Shown: in pieces, positions 1 through 9,650 of the stretch | Layout: the number at the start of each line of letters is the position of its first letter | Numbering within the stretch: position 1 is the first letter of the stretch | Assembly: GCF_000953675.1 (NCBI RefSeq) | Contig: NZ_LN679998.1 | Location: 2,885,525-2,949,524, forward strand | Source: Paraclostridium sordellii | GTDB taxonomy: Bacteria; Bacillota; Clostridia; Peptostreptococcales; Peptostreptococcaceae | DNA: 64,000 nt | Direction: 5' to 3' | Program-made: the position numbers and the translations under genes | The notes under the pieces: generated by a model | What the model was told of the DNA's origin: nothing | Databases searched by the model: none | What the model saw: the letters and a program-made list of their open reading frames with translations, nothing else

Positions 1-77
1 ATTCTTTAAAAAAGAATTTATATAATTAACCTACTGTTTAATTTTCAAAGTTCATGTTTGCCCTTTTCTTAAGGACA
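1..77 (-). promoter_or_regulatory. rRNA operon leader, transcribed out of the left edge
   Basis: Read leftward, this is the start of a transcript made from the promoter at 84-112. It contains the stretch TGAACTTTGAAAATTAAACA (positions 54 to 35), which resembles the leader that precedes 16S rRNA in many Firmicutes. The mature 16S gene is not in the window. The identification rests on the leader motif and the very strong promoter; a tRNA operon is the main alternative. Confidence 0.7.
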
Positions 78-83
78 AGTAAT

Positions 84-112
84 ACTATACCACCTTATTT
101 TTATAAGGTCAA
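84..112 (-). promoter_or_regulatory. strong sigma-A promoter of an rRNA operon
   Basis: On the minus strand TTGACC (112-107) and TATAGT (89-84) are separated by exactly 17 bases. The region upstream (113-150) is almost pure A/T and could act as an UP element. Initiation is expected near 77. It sits just past the glyA terminator, so it is independent of glyA. Spacing, hexamers and the following leader together suggest an rrn promoter. Confidence 0.8.
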
Positions 113-159
113 TACTTTTTTATAATTTTTTATTAATTTATTTTTTTATATTGTTTATT

Positions 160-198
160 CTTTAAATAAAATACACTGCGAAGCTTTAACTTCGCAGT
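160..198 (-). terminator. glyA intrinsic terminator
   Basis: Nine perfect base pairs (ACTGCGAAG at 175-183 with 190-198) around a six-base loop, followed on the minus strand by GTATTTTATTT. It lies 13 bases past the glyA stop and separates glyA from the rRNA-type promoter. Confidence 0.85.
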
Positions 199-211
199 AT
201 ATTTTTCACTT

Positions 212-1459
212 CTACTCATTAAATATATTATATTCATTGTATAAAGGATATTTAGTTGTTAAGTTAATAACTGTTTCCCTAGCCTCTTTTTCATTATTAT
301 GAGTTAAGCATAAATCTATAGCTTTTGCTATATCTACCATATCTTCTTCTTTCATTCCTCTAGTAGTTACAGCAGGTGTCCCTAATCTTATTCCACTAGT
401 TACAAATGCTCCATTTGGATCAAATGGTATAGTATTTTTATTAGCTGTTATATAAGCTTCATCCAGCCTTTTTTCAGCTTCTTTTCCAGTTATCCCTTTG
501 TTTGTTAAATCCAACAAAATCAAATGATTATCTGTTCCATCTGTAACTAAATTAAAATCTCTTTTTATAAGCTCTTCAGCAAGCTTCTTTGCATTTTTTA
601 CTACTTGATTTTGATAATCTATAAATTCAGGTTCTAATGCCTCCTTAAAAGCCACTGCTTTAGATGCTATTATATGTTCTAGTGGACCACCTTGTGTTCC
701 TGGGAATATGGCTTTATCTATAGCTTTTGCATATTTTTCTTTGCAAAGTATTACTCCTCCTCTTGGCCCTCTTAGTGTTTTATGAGTAGTACTTGTTACA
801 AAATCAGCTACTTCACATGGGTTTTGATGCAATCCAGCTGCTACAAGCCCTGCTATATGAGCCATATCCACCATTAACATAGCCCCTACTTCATCAGCTA
901 TTTCTCTAAACTTTCTAAAATCAATCTCTCTTGGATAAGCACTAGCTCCTGCAACTATAAGTTTTGGTTTTATTTCATGAGCTTTTGTTCTTATGTCATC
1001 ATAATCTATTCTTCCATCTACTCCACTTACTCCATATTCAGTAAAGTCAAAATACTGACCTGAAATGTTAGCTGGTGAACCATGAGTTAAATGTCCGCCT
1101 TGAGATAAGTTCATTCCCATAACTTTATCCCCAGGTTTTAATAAAGCAAAGTAAACTCCTATATTTGCATTTGCTCCAGAATGAGGTTGGACATTTGCAT
1201 GTTCTGCTTTAAAAATTTTCTTTAATCTTTCTATAGCTAAAGTTTCAACTTCATCTATGTATTCACATCCACCATAGTACCTTTTTTCTGGATAACCTTC
1301 TGCATATTTATTTGTTAAATGGCTCCCCATAGTTTCCATAACCGCCATTGAAACTACATTTTCAGAAGCTATTAACTCTATATTTCTTTGTTGTCTATTT
1401 AATTCTCTTTTCATACTATCATAAATTTCCTTATCAACTTTTCTTAAATTTTCAAACAT
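212..1459 (-). CDS. glyA: serine hydroxymethyltransferase
   Basis: PLP enzyme that interconverts serine and glycine and charges tetrahydrofolate with a one-carbon unit in the cytoplasm. The sequence shows the full fold-type I family pattern: IELIASEN near residue 27, the HSGANAN substrate loop near 93, DMAHIAGL near 198 and the PLP lysine in TSTTHKT at residue 227. I chose the ATG at 1459, giving 415 residues, the usual bacterial length. GGAAGGG lies eight bases upstream, whereas the GTG three codons earlier is too close to that site. It is a single gene with its own terminator, next to a putative rRNA operon. Confidence 0.97.
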   Translation of the reverse strand: MFENLRKVDKEIYDSMKRELNRQQRNIELIASENVVSMAVMETMGSHLTNKYAEGYPEKRYYGGCEYIDEVETLAIERLKKIFKAEHANVQPHSGANANIGVYFALLKPGDKVMGMNLSQGGHLTHGSPANISGQYFDFTEYGVSGVDGRIDYDDIRTKAHEIKPKLIVAGASAYPREIDFRKFREIADEVGAMLMVDMAHIAGLVAAGLHQNPCEVADFVTSTTHKTLRGPRGGVILCKEKYAKAIDKAIFPGTQGGPLEHIIASKAVAFKEALEPEFIDYQNQVVKNAKKLAEELIKRDFNLVTDGTDNHLILLDLTNKGITGKEAEKRLDEAYITANKNTIPFDPNGAFVTSGIRLGTPAVTTRGMKEEDMVDIAKAIDLCLTHNNEKEARETVINLTTKYPLYNEYNIFNE

Positions 1460-1713
1460 TGCAATCACCCTTCCTTAGTAAATTAAAATATATATTCCCA
1501 AAGTCGAATTTTTCTAAACTCTTATTATTTATATATTATTTTTCACAAGTAAATATATCCTATTTTGCATATTTTTTTCATGTTCAAATTTTATTTATTT
1601 TCAAATATATTTTAAATCGTATTTATTGTTGATATATAGTAAATAAATATATGTAATATAGTAAGATATTTGATATAATCTTTATTATTATATTTATTTT
1701 GGAGGTGTATTTT

Positions 1714-2505
1714 TTGGATAGAGAACTTAAGCAAGATCAAGAAAGAAAAAAAAGTATCTTTAGACTTGCTCTTTTTACCGGCGAACTTATGCTTCGCAAT
1801 GGTGCAGAGACATATAGAGTTGAAGATACGGTTCTTAGAATTTGTAACTCCAGAGGGTATCAGCATGTAAACGTATTTACATCCCCTACAGTAATAATTA
1901 TTTCAGATGAAAGATTCGATGGTATAACCTTTATGAAAACAATAAAAAATAGAGGTATCAATATAAATAAAATCGATCTTTTAAATACATTTTCTCGAGA
2001 ATTTGTCTCTAATAAAGACTTATCCATTGAAGATGCAATAACCTCATTAAAAACTATAGAAAAAGTTAAATCTTATAATCAGTGGGTTGTTTACATAGGT
2101 ACTGGACTTGGATCTGCATGTTTCTCAGTATTACTTGGATGTACACTTATAGATTTTATTTTTACATTTATAACATCTATTTTTGCAGTAATAATATATG
2201 ATAAAATGTTTGGAATTAGTGGAATACCATCATTTGCTACACTTACTGCTGCAATATTTATAGCAATTATTGGTACATCTTTATCTAGCATAGGAATACT
2301 AAGTCAACCAAATACACTTATAGTAGGTTCTATAATGCCTCTTCTTCCTGGGGTTTCATTGATAAAAGGTTTAAGAGATCTTATCTCTGGAGACTTAATT
2401 TCAGGAGTTGCTAGAGCATTTGATGCAACATTAACTGCAGTCGCAATAGCTGTAGGCGTAGGTTTCATCTTAGAAGTATGGCTTAGATTAGGAGGTGTAT
2501 TATAA
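1714..2505 (+). CDS. threonine/serine exporter family protein, large subunit (DUF1212)
   Basis: Membrane protein of the ThrE/YjjP family, probably exporting threonine, serine or a related metabolite. The N-terminal soluble part (about 120 residues) has the family signature NGAETYRVEDT near residue 29. The C-terminal half is strongly hydrophobic, with about five membrane segments. The start is taken as the TTG at 1714 because GGAGG (1701-1705) sits eight bases before it; upstream in-frame starts would cover that site. Its stop overlaps the start of the next gene by one base (TAATG), so the two halves are probably translated together. The substrate is inferred from the family only. Confidence 0.85.
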   Translation: MDRELKQDQERKKSIFRLALFTGELMLRNGAETYRVEDTVLRICNSRGYQHVNVFTSPTVIIISDERFDGITFMKTIKNRGININKIDLLNTFSREFVSNKDLSIEDAITSLKTIEKVKSYNQWVVYIGTGLGSACFSVLLGCTLIDFIFTFITSIFAVIIYDKMFGISGIPSFATLTAAIFIAIIGTSLSSIGILSQPNTLIVGSIMPLLPGVSLIKGLRDLISGDLISGVARAFDATLTAVAIAVGVGFILEVWLRLGGVL

Positions 2506-3074
2506 TGAGTAGTATGCCACTATCTCTACACTTTGTATTTAGTTTCATTTGTACAATTGGATTTTCTATATTTTTAAGCGCACCAAAAAGATCACTTCCT
2601 TATGCTGGATTAATTGGTGCTATAGGTTGGGTTTTATATGTTTATTTATTTAGAGTGACTAATAATCCTATTTTATCAAACTTTATTCCAGCCACAATTG
2701 TAGGAATAGCAAGTGAAGTTTTTGCAAGATATTTAAAGCAACCAGCTATTGTATTTGTAATACCAGGTATAATTCCATTAGTTCCAGGATTAGGAATGTA
2801 TAATACAATGCTTTACTTGGTTCAAGAAAATTATGAGTTAGCAGCTTCAACTGGGGCAACCGCTTTACTAGTAGGTGGAGCAATCTCACTTGGTATATTG
2901 CTTGTAACATCATTTGTCAAAACTATTAATACAATTAAATTAAAAAAAGCTATTTCTAGTTTTAACCATGTAATAACTAAAAAAGATTCCAATTACGAAA
3001 ATAATATAATGACAGAAGATGTAAGTTTAGACAATGACGACGATGATGATGAAAATTATGAAAATGAAAAATAG
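2505..3074 (+). CDS. threonine/serine exporter family protein, small subunit (DUF3815)
   Basis: Second half of the split ThrE-type exporter. It is hydrophobic almost throughout, with about five predicted membrane segments and the motif FVIPGIIPLVPG near residue 84, which resembles PLLPG in the partner. In actinobacterial ThrE both halves form one polypeptide. The C-terminus is a soluble acidic tail with six aspartates in a row among about twenty mostly Asp/Glu/Asn residues. GGAGGTG lies eight bases before the ATG, inside the end of the upstream gene, indicating translational coupling. A bidirectional terminator follows directly. Confidence 0.85.
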   Translation: MSSMPLSLHFVFSFICTIGFSIFLSAPKRSLPYAGLIGAIGWVLYVYLFRVTNNPILSNFIPATIVGIASEVFARYLKQPAIVFVIPGIIPLVPGLGMYNTMLYLVQENYELAASTGATALLVGGAISLGILLVTSFVKTINTIKLKKAISSFNHVITKKDSNYENNIMTEDVSLDNDDDDDENYENEK

Positions 3075-3122
3075 ATATATAAAAAGAGCTATTCTAACTG
3101 AATAGCTCTTTTTATATATCTA
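3072..3122. terminator. bidirectional terminator between the ThrE pair and rseC
   Basis: A 22-base inverted repeat (3072-3093 with 3101-3122) around a seven-base loop. A-rich and T-rich arms make it usable on both strands. It overlaps the last codons of the leftward rseC gene. Confidence 0.85.
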
Positions 3123-3552
3123 TAGTATTTATTACCTTCGTTATTATTGGTATATAATTTCTACTTTCTCTAAATTTTCTATCTTTGCTTTTTATTAATA
3201 AATAAGATATTATAGTTAAAACTATACCTATAAATCCACTTAATACTTCTTTATTCATACCTATATCTATAAAATTAAAAATTCCATATGATATTATAGT
3301 TCCTCCTAATAGAGCAATAAGTGGTACTATATAGACTATAGCTGCAGCTTTTATTACATTGACAGAGTCCATATTAACCTCTACATAGTCTCCTACTTTA
3401 GCTCCTATATTATTATCTACCTCTACTATAATATCCTTTTTATCTGTAGATGATGCACATTTACCACAAGCTGCACAAGCTGAATGCTTTTGCATTTTTA
3501 TTTTTGCAGTTGTTCCATCAACTAGTTCTATAACATAGCCACGCTGATTCAT
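3112..3552 (-). CDS. SoxR-reducing system protein RseC family
   Basis: Small membrane protein of the RseC/MucC family. The N-terminal soluble part carries the cysteine cluster CAACGKC (residues 26-32), fitting a redox or Fe-S site. Two membrane helices follow (about 68-90 and 97-118). In enterobacteria RseC works with Rsx/Rnf electron-transfer components; in clostridia its partner is not established and no rnf gene is in this window. It lies ten bases downstream of the CsoR-type repressor and is probably in the same transcript. Confidence 0.85.
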   Translation of the reverse strand: MNQRGYVIELVDGTTAKIKMQKHSACAACGKCASSTDKKDIIVEVDNNIGAKVGDYVEVNMDSVNVIKAAAIVYIVPLIALLGGTIISYGIFNFIDIGMNKEVLSGFIGIVLTIISYLLIKSKDRKFRESRNYIPIITKVINTIDI

Positions 3553-3562
3553 ATTACTCCCC

Positions 3563-3853
3563 CTATTTAGTAAATTTATTTATAGTCTGCATCAACTCAG
3601 AGATTAATGCATCTGACTGCTCAAAATCACCGTCTTTAATAGAATTTGATACACATCCTTTAATGTGATTTTCTAAAATTATATTTCCTACTTTATTTAT
3701 AGCTGATCTTATAGCAGAAATTTGGACTAAAATATCTACGCAATATCTCTCATCCTCTATCATTTTTTGAATTCCCTTTACTTGACCTTCTATTCTATTT
3801 AATCTTTTTATAAGTGCTTCTTTATCATTATTATTAGCTAATTTCTTTTCCAT
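3563..3853 (-). CDS. metal-sensing repressor, CsoR/RcnR (DUF156) family
   Basis: All-helical metal-responsive repressor. From the ATG at 3853 (96 residues) the ligands are Cys38, His63 and Cys67, the same C-x24-H-x3-C spacing as the Cu(I) sensor CsoR, so copper is the likeliest effector. The N-terminal helix contains the family motif LNRIEGQVKGI. The ATG was preferred over a TTG two codons upstream because GAGG lies at a normal distance before it. No copper ATPase or chaperone gene is adjacent; the only obvious co-transcribed gene is rseC. Confidence 0.88.
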   Translation of the reverse strand: MEKKLANNNDKEALIKRLNRIEGQVKGIQKMIEDERYCVDILVQISAIRSAINKVGNIILENHIKGCVSNSIKDGDFEQSDALISELMQTINKFTK

Positions 3854-3898
3854 ATCCAACCTCTTCTCTATTCATATATTATATTATATACCATTTCT

Positions 3899-3942
3899 AT
3901 AAAAAAAAATAAATACTGCTAAATTAATTTAGCAGTATTTAT
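3899..3942 (-). terminator. aspS intrinsic terminator
   Basis: Fifteen paired bases (3909-3923 with 3928-3942), loop TTAA, followed on the minus strand by a run of about ten T. It begins seven bases past the aspS stop. Confidence 0.9.
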
Positions 3943-3948
3943 CAAATA

Positions 3949-5739
3949 TTACTTTTCTTCTTTTATATCTACTTTTATGCTTAATTCTTCTAATTGAGTT
4001 TCTTCTGCAATAGCAGGAGCATTTGTCATAGGGCAAACAGCACTTTGATTTTTAGGGAACGCTATAACATCTTTTATATTAGTTGTTCCAGCAAGTATCA
4101 TTATAAGTCTATCTAATCCAAATGCCATACCTGCATGAGGAGGTGTTCCATATTTAAATGCTTCTAATAAGAATCCAAATTTTTCATTTGCTTCTTCTTC
4201 TGTAAATCCTAAAGCTTTAAACATTTTTTGTTGAACGTCAGCATTAAATATTCTAACACTACCTCCACCTACTTCATATCCATTTATAACCATATCATAA
4301 GCTTTAGCTCTTAAAGATGCTTTTTCATCACCTTCTAATCTATCTAAATCTTCATCAAGTGGAGATGTGAATGGATGATGTTTAGCTATCATTCTTCCAG
4401 TTTCTTCATCTTCTTCAAATAACGGGAACTCAGTTACCCATAACATTTCATACACATTGCTATCTAATATATCTAATCTTCTAGCAACTTCTAATCTTAC
4501 TTGTCCTAATGCATCAAATACAACACTATCTTTATCTGCAACAAATAATAATAAGTCTCCTGCTTGAGCATCCATCCTATCTAGAATAGCAGTTATTTCT
4601 TCTGGAGTAAAAAATTTAGCTATAGGAGATGTAACTTCTCTATTTTCTCCTACTTTCATCCACGCAAGCCCCTTAGCTTTATAAGTTTTTGCGTGATCTT
4701 CTAATTTCCCTATTTGTTTTTTAGAGAAATCTTCAGCTTTTCCTTTAACATTTATACCTCTTACACTCATTCCAGGTTTAGTTGCATTAGCAAATACTCC
4801 AAATCCACAATTAGCTACTAAATCAGATATATTTGTTAATTCATATCCAAATCTAGTATCTGGCTTATCTGATCCATATCTTTCCATAGCCTCAGCATAA
4901 GTCATCTTTTTAAGAGGTAATTTTACTTCAACATCTAAAACTTCTTTAAATATTCTTTGTACCATTTTTTCCATAACAGACATAACATCTTCTTGCTCAA
5001 CAAAAGACATTTCACAGTCTATTTGAGTAAATTCTGGTTGTCTATCAGCTCTTAAGTCTTCATCTCTAAAACACTTAACTATTTGGAAGTATCTATCCAT
5101 ACCACTTACCATTAATAATTGTTTAAATAATTGTGGTGATTGTGGTAATGCATAAAATTTTCCTTCGTTAACTCTACTTGGTACTAGATAATCTCTAGCT
5201 CCTTCTGGAGTTGGTTTTATTAAGAAAGGCGTTTCTATCTCAAAGAAATTATTTTCTGATAAATAATTTCTAACTATATTAGCCACTCTACTTCTTAACA
5301 TTAAGTTCTTTTGCATTGATGGTTTTCTTAAATCTAAGTATCTATATTTTAGTCTTAATTCCTCAGATACATTATCATCATCTTTTATGTATATAGGTGG
5401 TGTTTCTGATTTATTTAATAGTTTTAACTCTGTTGCAAATACTTCTATATCTCCTGTTGGTATGTTTGGATTTTTAGAAGATCTTTCAGCTACTTTACCT
5501 TTTATCGCTATAACATATTCAGACCCTAATTTTTCTGCTTTAGCAAAAGCTTCTTCATTAACATCTGTATCAAAGATTATTTGGCATATACCACTTCTAT
5601 CTCTTAGGTCGACAAATACTAATCCACCTAAATTTCTTTTTTTCTGTACCCATCCCATAAGTACAACTTCTTCACCTATGTTAGATTCTCTTAAGTCCCC
5701 ACAGTAGTGAGTTCTTTTTAATCCATTTAGAGTCTCCAT
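3949..5739 (-). CDS. aspS: aspartyl-tRNA synthetase
   Basis: Class II synthetase charging tRNA-Asp, cytoplasmic. The 596 residues fit the bacterial type: an N-terminal OB anticodon-binding domain (about 10-105), a catalytic core with motif 2 FRDEDLRADRQPEFTQID near residue 218, the bacterial insertion domain (about 290-410) and motif 3 with GLDRL near the C-terminus. GGAGG precedes the ATG. It lies 52 bases downstream of hisS, the common hisS-aspS arrangement, and ends at a strong terminator. No T-box was seen. Confidence 0.97.
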   Translation of the reverse strand: METLNGLKRTHYCGDLRESNIGEEVVLMGWVQKKRNLGGLVFVDLRDRSGICQIIFDTDVNEEAFAKAEKLGSEYVIAIKGKVAERSSKNPNIPTGDIEVFATELKLLNKSETPPIYIKDDDNVSEELRLKYRYLDLRKPSMQKNLMLRSRVANIVRNYLSENNFFEIETPFLIKPTPEGARDYLVPSRVNEGKFYALPQSPQLFKQLLMVSGMDRYFQIVKCFRDEDLRADRQPEFTQIDCEMSFVEQEDVMSVMEKMVQRIFKEVLDVEVKLPLKKMTYAEAMERYGSDKPDTRFGYELTNISDLVANCGFGVFANATKPGMSVRGINVKGKAEDFSKKQIGKLEDHAKTYKAKGLAWMKVGENREVTSPIAKFFTPEEITAILDRMDAQAGDLLLFVADKDSVVFDALGQVRLEVARRLDILDSNVYEMLWVTEFPLFEEDEETGRMIAKHHPFTSPLDEDLDRLEGDEKASLRAKAYDMVINGYEVGGGSVRIFNADVQQKMFKALGFTEEEANEKFGFLLEAFKYGTPPHAGMAFGLDRLIMILAGTTNIKDVIAFPKNQSAVCPMTNAPAIAEETQLEELSIKVDIKEEK

Positions 5740-5791
5740 ATCTTATCCTCCATATATCATTTATGTCAATATCATAAATTTAATTATTAAT

Positions 5792-7054
5792 TTATAATCT
5801 ATTCTTTAGCTCTTTTACTAGTTCACTTAATTTTATAGTAGTTTGTTCTGAAGTACTCATATCTTTAAGTTTTACTTCATCATTAGATAATTCATCATCA
5901 CCTATTACTACTGTATATTTAGCATTTATCTTATCTGAGTATTTAAATTGAGCCTTTAGGCTTCTATCTAAATGATCTTTATCTGCACTTATATGATTTT
6001 CTCTTAATTCTTTTAAAATTTTAAAACTTCTTGCTTGAGCATTTTCTCCTATTGTAGCTATGAATATATCAGTAGACTTAGGATTTTCTATTTCAATATT
6101 ATTATTTTCAAGAGTTAATAATAATCTTTCAACTCCTAAGGCAAAGCCTATACCACTAATGTCTTTAGGTCCACCTAATTGTTCTACTAATCCATCGTAT
6201 CTTCCACCACCACAAACTGTACTTTGAGCTCCTATATCATTTGATACTATCTCAAAAGCAGTTTTTTTGTAGTAATCTAACCCTCTAACTATCGTTTTAT
6301 CTACTTTGTAGTTGATGCCCATTTCAGTTAGATATTCTTGGACTTTATCAAAATGCTCCTTACAGTCATCACATAAGTGGTCTATCATATAAGGAATATC
6401 CTTTATATTTTCTTTGCATACTGGATTTTTACAGTCTATAACTCTCATTGGATTTTTTTCTTTTCTCTCATTGCAAGTTTCACATAACACATCGCTTTTT
6501 GCATCAAGATACTCTTTTAATATTTTGTTGTATTTTTCTCTACAAGTAGGACATCCTACAGAGTTTATACATGTTTCTAAATTATTTAATCCCACTTCAT
6601 TGAAAAATTGTACCGCCAAAGCTATGATTTCTGCATCTATAGATGGATTATCACTACCTAGTGTTTCAACTCCAAACTGATGGAACTGTCTTTGTCTACC
6701 AGCTTGAGGTCTTTCGTATCTAAAACATGGAGTTTGATAAAATAATTTTGTAGGTTGAGTATCTGCATACATCTTATGCTCTATAAAGGCTCTAACTACA
6801 CCTGCTGTACCTTCTGGTTTTAAAGTTATACTTCTTTTTCCTTTATCTTCAAATGTATACATTTCTTTTTGGACAACATCCGTAGTTTCCCCAACACCTC
6901 TTTGGAATAATTCAGTGTGTTCAAAAATAGGAGTTCTTATTTCTTCGTATCCAAATAATGAGCAAACTTCTCTAAATTTATTTTCAAGATAACTCCATTT
7001 ATATGCATCTTTTGGAGTTATATCCTTAGTACCTCTTGGAGCTTTAGTTAACAT
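5792..7054 (-). CDS. hisS: histidyl-tRNA synthetase
   Basis: Class II synthetase charging tRNA-His. Motif 1 lies near residue 50, motif 2 includes FRYERPQAGRQRQFHQFG near 111, and the histidine-binding loops VRGLDYYKKTAFE and GGGRYDGL are intact. The C-terminal anticodon-binding domain starts near residue 325. The length of 420 is typical. The start overlaps the end of hemZ by 11 bases and its ribosome site AAAGGAGG lies inside hemZ, so translation is probably coupled. Confidence 0.97.
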   Translation of the reverse strand: MLTKAPRGTKDITPKDAYKWSYLENKFREVCSLFGYEEIRTPIFEHTELFQRGVGETTDVVQKEMYTFEDKGKRSITLKPEGTAGVVRAFIEHKMYADTQPTKLFYQTPCFRYERPQAGRQRQFHQFGVETLGSDNPSIDAEIIALAVQFFNEVGLNNLETCINSVGCPTCREKYNKILKEYLDAKSDVLCETCNERKEKNPMRVIDCKNPVCKENIKDIPYMIDHLCDDCKEHFDKVQEYLTEMGINYKVDKTIVRGLDYYKKTAFEIVSNDIGAQSTVCGGGRYDGLVEQLGGPKDISGIGFALGVERLLLTLENNNIEIENPKSTDIFIATIGENAQARSFKILKELRENHISADKDHLDRSLKAQFKYSDKINAKYTVVIGDDELSNDEVKLKDMSTSEQTTIKLSELVKELKNRL

Positions 7055-8519
7055 TTTTGTAAACCTCCTTTACCTTTCTTTCTATCATTTCTTCAATTCT
7101 CTCTATATATAGTTCTACATTTTTAACATTATCAGTTCTTTCTATTCTATCTTCGTCTACATATACATATTTACTTATAGCTCCTGCACCTACAGCTAAA
7201 TTACTTTGCTTTTCTTCCATTATCTGAATATTGTATATGCATTCAAACCCTTCCTTTGAATATCCTATATTTTCCAAGTTTCCAAGCATATGCTTTTGTC
7301 TATACATATAATATGGGTTAAGCCCCATATCTTTTGCATATTCCATTGATAATTCAATCATTTTTATCATTTCTTCATATCTTGTTAGTTCATATTTATC
7401 TAAGTTTTCTTTTAATGTAGATGCTCTTTTTATTGCTAAAGTATGAACAGTTAAACTTTCTGGATTTAGTTCTTTTATTTTTTCTAAGGTATTTCTAACC
7501 ATATCTAAATTTTCATCAACTAATCCTAATATAATATCCATATTTATATTATCAAAACCTAAACTTCTAGCTAATTTAAAACAATCTACTATATCATTAA
7601 CATTATGATCTCTGCCTATTTTGATTAGAGTTTCATCATTCATAGTTTGCGGATTTATACTAATTCTAGTTACATTATGTTTTTTCATAACTTCTAACTT
7701 TTCTTTAGTTATGGTATCCGGTCTTCCAGCTTCTACTGTAAATTCTTTTATATTAGTTAAATCTAACTCTTTAAATAATGCATTTATTAATGTATCTAGT
7801 TGATCTGCTTCTAGTGCAGTAGGAGTTCCTCCTCCTATATATAAAGTTTCTATTTCTTTATTAGTATCCTTCAATAATTTAGCTAATCCTTTAATTTCTT
7901 TTATAAGTGCTTTTATATAATCATCTCTTAAATGTCCAAATTGTTTCATAGGATTTGCTGGAAATGAACAGTAAACACATCTAGTAGGGCAAAAAGGTAT
8001 ACTTACATAAAGTGAAATTTTATTTTTATCTATAGGATATATAAATACTCTTTCTCTTTTTGCTATATCTAAAGCTAAATCTATTTTTTCATCTTTTATC
8101 AAGTAATTATTTTTAAGTATTTCTCTAATTTCTGGTTCACTTATGCCTTTATCTAATAAGCTATGTACAATTTTAACAGGTCTAATACCAGTTAAAACTC
8201 CCCATGGAACATAAGTCTCAAATACTTTATCTAATACTTTAAACATACTTCTCTTTATTACTGTCTTTGTTTTTTTCTTTATTTCTTCATTGTTTAATTT
8301 AGTTATATCAAAACTTTCTTGTTTTGATATAACTAAATTTTCACCTTCATAGTAATTAGTTAAACTGTTCACTTCATTAGAATCTATATTTACGCTATTT
8401 ATTATTCTTTTATCATATTCTTCATTATCTTTTATAAATCTAAATTGAGTAGTAAATAATTTTAATAATTCTGCTACTTCATATTTGTAGTCATGTCCTT
8501 TTAATTCAACACCTAACAT
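7044..8519 (-). CDS. hemZ: radical-SAM coproporphyrinogen dehydrogenase HemZ
   Basis: Oxygen-independent coproporphyrinogen III oxidase-like radical-SAM enzyme of the HemZ branch. The 4Fe-4S motif CPTRCVYC is near residue 175, followed by the SAM-binding GGGTP near 230. The N-terminal region of about 165 residues is typical of HemZ, and so is the length of 491. No other haem genes are near, so the physiological substrate in this organism is uncertain. It overlaps hisS by 11 bases and follows the MBL-fold gene in the same direction. Confidence 0.88.
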   Translation of the reverse strand: MLGVELKGHDYKYEVAELLKLFTTQFRFIKDNEEYDKRIINSVNIDSNEVNSLTNYYEGENLVISKQESFDITKLNNEEIKKKTKTVIKRSMFKVLDKVFETYVPWGVLTGIRPVKIVHSLLDKGISEPEIREILKNNYLIKDEKIDLALDIAKRERVFIYPIDKNKISLYVSIPFCPTRCVYCSFPANPMKQFGHLRDDYIKALIKEIKGLAKLLKDTNKEIETLYIGGGTPTALEADQLDTLINALFKELDLTNIKEFTVEAGRPDTITKEKLEVMKKHNVTRISINPQTMNDETLIKIGRDHNVNDIVDCFKLARSLGFDNINMDIILGLVDENLDMVRNTLEKIKELNPESLTVHTLAIKRASTLKENLDKYELTRYEEMIKMIELSMEYAKDMGLNPYYMYRQKHMLGNLENIGYSKEGFECIYNIQIMEEKQSNLAVGAGAISKYVYVDEDRIERTDNVKNVELYIERIEEMIERKVKEVYKNVN

Positions 8520-8555
8520 TTAAACTACTCCTTTTTCTTTAATAATAAGAAGATT

Positions 8556-9176
8556 CTATTTTGCCATATATGGGTTGGTAGTTTTTTCTATACCCATTGT
8601 AGTGTTTGGTCCGTGTCCCGGATATACAATTATATCATCTTCATAATTTCTTAATCTACTAAGTGATTTTTGCATTTGCTTATTATCTCCACTATATAAA
8701 TCTGTTCTACCCATACTACCTGCAAATAATGTATCTCCTGTAAACATGTGGTTTCCTACTCTTACACACATTCCACCTTTAGTGTGTCCTGGAGTATATA
8801 TGAACTTAAGTTTTAAATCTCCTAAGTTTATACTATCTCCATCATTAACATATTTATCTGCATCAAACTCTGTAGCTCCACAATTCATTCTATAGCTTAA
8901 GTTTTTCTTTTTATCTAATAATATTTCTTTTTCATTACTATTTGCTATTATACATGCACCTGTAACTTTCTTTAACTCTGGAACACATCCAATGTGATCT
9001 CCATGTCCATGAGTTAATATTATATACTTAACATTTATAAAATTATCTTCCATATATCTAAGCAAATCTTTTATATCTCCACCTGGATCTATAACAGCAC
9101 CTTCTCTTGTATCTTTATCTGCTATTAAATAAGTATTTTCTCCAAAATAATGATCTACAAATTTTTCTATTATCAT
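8556..9176 (-). CDS. MBL-fold metallo-hydrolase (glyoxalase II-like)
   Basis: Cytoplasmic metallo-beta-lactamase-fold hydrolase of the YqgX/GloB-like type. The metal motif THGHGDHIG is near residue 55, further ligands lie in PGHTKGG near 129 and FTGDTLF near 144, and the last His is in YPGHGP near 185. At 206 residues it lacks the C-terminal substrate domain of true glyoxalase II, so the thioester substrate is uncertain. It lies 13 bases downstream of dtd. Confidence 0.88.
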   Translation of the reverse strand: MIIEKFVDHYFGENTYLIADKDTREGAVIDPGGDIKDLLRYMEDNFINVKYIILTHGHGDHIGCVPELKKVTGACIIANSNEKEILLDKKKNLSYRMNCGATEFDADKYVNDGDSINLGDLKLKFIYTPGHTKGGMCVRVGNHMFTGDTLFAGSMGRTDLYSGDNKQMQKSLSRLRNYEDDIIVYPGHGPNTTMGIEKTTNPYMAK

Positions 9177-9189
9177 GATTTTATCCCCC

Positions 9190-9639
9190 TTAAAAAGTTT
9201 TTTCTGAATCTATCAGTATTGTAACAGGTCCATCATTTACTAGGTCTACCATCATATGTGCCCCAAATTTTCCTGTTCCAACTTTGATTCCTTCTTTTTT
9301 AGCCTTGTCTATAAATTCTTCATATAAACTTGTAGCTAAGTCTGGTTTAGCTGCATTAGTAAAGTTTGGTCTTCTTCCTTTTCTACAGTCACCATATAGC
9401 GTAAATTGAGAAACCACTAATAATTCTCCATTTACATCTTTAAGCGATAAATTCATCTTGTCATTTTCATCTTCAAATATTCTTAAATTAACTATTTTAT
9501 CTAATAAATAATCTACATCTTTACTTGTGTCTTCATGTGTTACTCCAAGTAATATTAGTAATCCTTTATTTATTTCTCCTATAGTACTTTCATCTACAAT
9601 TACCTTAGATGAAGCTACTCTTTGAACTACAGCTCTCAT
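9190..9639 (-). CDS. dtd: D-aminoacyl-tRNA deacylase
   Basis: Removes D-amino acids, and glycine, mischarged on tRNA. Both signature motifs are present: SQFTLYGD near residue 77 and the Gly-Pro pair in NDGPVTI near 136. The length of 149 is standard. An AAGGAGGAC site lies just before the ATG, and the gene sits 11 bases downstream of the (p)ppGpp synthetase gene, a common neighbour in Firmicutes. Confidence 0.97.
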   Translation of the reverse strand: MRAVVQRVASSKVIVDESTIGEINKGLLILLGVTHEDTSKDVDYLLDKIVNLRIFEDENDKMNLSLKDVNGELLVVSQFTLYGDCRKGRRPNFTNAAKPDLATSLYEEFIDKAKKEGIKVGTGKFGAHMMVDLVNDGPVTILIDSEKTF

Positions 9640-9650
9640 TCATGTCCTCC

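Noticed and set aside
1348-1866. Open frames on both strands around the glyA to ThrE gap
   Set aside because: They overlap glyA or the exporter gene in other frames, are rich in Phe, Tyr and Ile as expected from AT-rich noise, and have no ribosome sites.
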